Shown in pieces: positions 5,189 through 6,353 of a DNA stretch of 6,353 bases. The position numbers and the translations under genes are program-made. The stretch is from an uncultured Collinsella sp. Lineage in GTDB: Bacteria; Actinomycetota; Coriobacteriia; Coriobacteriales; Coriobacteriaceae. Within the stretch, counting starts at the first letter, position 1. Every line of letters begins with the position of its first letter. The stretch lies in contig USPC01000022.1 of assembly GCA_900556605.1 (NCBI GenBank), positions 1 through 6,353 of the forward strand. Reading direction: 5' to 3'. A model generated the notes under the pieces. It did not search any database and had not been told where the DNA came from. It worked only from the letters and a program-made list of their open reading frames with translations.

Positions 5189-6312
5189 CTACTGCTGCTT
5201 AGGCATCAGCGGATTCTCGCGCGTGAGGAGATTCATAAACTCCTCGCCCGTGATCGTCTCCTTCTTGTACAGATAACGAGCTAGCTCATGGAGCTTAAAC
5301 TTGTTCTCCTTCAGGATCTGCAGGGCGCGGTCGTGCGCATCCTCGATTAGCTTGGCGACAATTGCGTCCACGCGCTCGGCCGTACCGGGGGCGCAGGTGA
5401 GCGATGTATCCTGGTTGAGGTACGCATTTTGGACAGTACCGAGCGCCATCATGCCAAACTCATCGGACATACCAAAGCGCGTCACCATGTTGCGGGCGAG
5501 CTTGGTTGCTTGCTCGATATCGTTGGCTGCGCCGGTCGTCATCTCGCCAAAGATGAGCTCCTCGGCGGCACGTCCGCCGCAGTAGACAGCGAGCTTGTCC
5601 AGCACCTCCTGGCGCGTGGTCAGGAAGCGCTCATCCTCCTCGACCTGCATGGTGTAGCCCAGAGCACCGCTCGTGCGCGGCACGATGGTGATCTTGGTGA
5701 CCGGCGCAGAGCCCTTCTGGCGGGCTGCGACGATAGCATGGCCGATCTCGTGGTAGGAAACGACCTGCTTCTCGTGGTCGGTCAGCACCGTGGACTTACG
5801 CTGCTGACCAGCAATGACGACCTCCACCGACTCCTCAAAGTCGTCCTGGGTCGCTCGCTTGCGACCCTCGCGGACCGCGCGCAGGGCGCCCTCATTGATG
5901 ATGTTGGCCAGGTCGGCACCCGAGGCGCCGGGCGTGGCGCGGGCAATCGCGGTCAGGTCAATCGGCGGCTCCGTCTTCACGCTCTTGGCATGCAGCTCAA
6001 GAATGTTCTTGCGGCCGGTCAGATCGGGCAGCTCAACGGGGATGCGGCGATCAAAACGACCGGGGCGCAGCAGGGCGGGATCGAGGCTGTCGGGACGATT
6101 GGTGGCAGCGAGGACGACGATACCCTTGTGGTTATCGAAGCCGTCCATCTCGGTCAGCAGCTGGTTGAGCGTCTGCTCGCGCTCATCGTTGCCGCCCATG
6201 CCTGCGCCGTCGCGCTTTTTACCGATGGTATCAATCTCGTCAATGAACACGATGCACGGTGCTTTTTCGCTGGCTTGCTTGAACAGATCGCGCACCTTGG
6301 CCGCGCCCATGC
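5189..6312 (-). CDS. ftsH: ATP-dependent zinc metalloprotease FtsH, C-terminal part (5' end cut off)
   Basis: Membrane-anchored hexameric AAA+ protease that degrades misfolded membrane proteins and regulatory proteins. Numbering from the first Met seen: Walker [10 protein letters not shown] (19-27), second region of homology [25 protein letters not shown] (65-89) with the arginine fingers, zinc site HEIGH (187-191) and the third zinc ligand Asp264 in [10 protein letters not shown]. The usual HEAGH has Ile for Ala here. About 374 residues are present. The transmembrane N-terminus, Walker A and the pore loop are missing because the fragment ends. The apparent start [10 protein letters not shown] is the internal VGxGAxxVRDLF motif with Met, not a start codon. 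An in-frame stop just beyond it lies in adapter sequence. The terminator follows 26 bases after the TAG stop. Confidence 0.95.
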
Positions 6313-6353
6313 CTGTCTCTTATACACATCTGACGCTGCCGACGACTCCTTAC
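6313..6353. other. Untrimmed Illumina Nextera adapter and i5 index (not genomic)
   Basis: Bases 6313-6331 (CTGTCTCTTATACACATCT) are the Tn5 mosaic end. Bases 6332-6345 (GACGCTGCCGACGA) are the reverse complement of the Nextera read-1 primer segment. The final 8 bases, CTCCTTAC (6346-6353), are the reverse complement of GTAAGGAG, which I recognise as the Nextera i5 index 505. All 41 bases are a library artefact and should be masked. Base 6313 could also be genomic, so the junction is uncertain by one base. Confidence 0.97.

Noticed and set aside
6308..6310. ATG as the start of a short FtsH
   Set aside because: It is the internal Met of the GxGAxxVRDLF motif. The upstream in-frame stop is in adapter sequence.
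6313..6331. Tn5-type transposon end as a real insertion in ftsH
   Set aside because: It is followed directly by the Nextera primer segment and an 8-base index at the very end of the contig, so it is library adapter, not a mobile element.

Overview
This window is a bacterial assembly fragment carrying ordinary housekeeping genes. GC-rich coding sequence, a transcriptional T-box leader on ileS, and terminators with a GGGGACAGGCACC-type loop fit a high-GC actinobacterium. Class Coriobacteriia (Collinsella-like) is my best guess. That placement comes from the look of the sequence and from memory, not from a search.

Layout, left to right. Bases 1-230 hold no gene but are packed with palindromes: a perfect 18-bp inverted repeat flush with the window edge (1-52), a long nested imperfect inverted repeat (93-190), and a perfect 16-bp hairpin (200-234) that runs into the ileS stop codon. 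Bases 231-3032, minus strand, encode a full-length isoleucyl-tRNA synthetase (933 aa, GTG start). Its leader (3076-3385) is a clear T-box riboswitch. I could fold by eye the Stem I with a loop-E-type specifier loop showing an AUC (Ile) codon, the antiterminator with its 7-nt UGG bulge, and the competing terminator with a T7 tract. Bases 3386-3518 are the divergent promoter region between ileS and the next gene.

Bases 3519-4601, plus strand, encode a 360-aa iron-containing alcohol dehydrogenase-family protein. It is GldA-like but lacks the Asp typical of true glycerol dehydrogenases. It converges, across a bidirectional terminator (4611-4653), on a minus-strand DUF523/TudS-type protein of 151 aa (4652-5107). 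Upstream of that lies the ftsH terminator (5125-5162), then the C-terminal 374 residues or so of the membrane AAA+ zinc protease FtsH (5189-6312, minus strand), cut off at its 5' end.

The last 41 bases (6313-6353) are not genomic. They are an untrimmed Illumina Nextera adapter (Tn5 mosaic end plus read-1 primer segment) followed by an 8-base i5 index. The adapter supplies the in-frame stop that makes an internal FtsH methionine look like a start codon.

The genes do not form one pathway. ileS is controlled by tRNA-Ile charging, the dehydrogenase gene is probably monocistronic, and the DUF523 gene sits downstream of ftsH but behind a terminator. I saw no evidence of a new defence, mobile or biosynthetic system. 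The notable items are the well-resolved T-box with a variant bulge, the palindromic repeat cluster, the shared terminator-loop motif and the adapter artefact.
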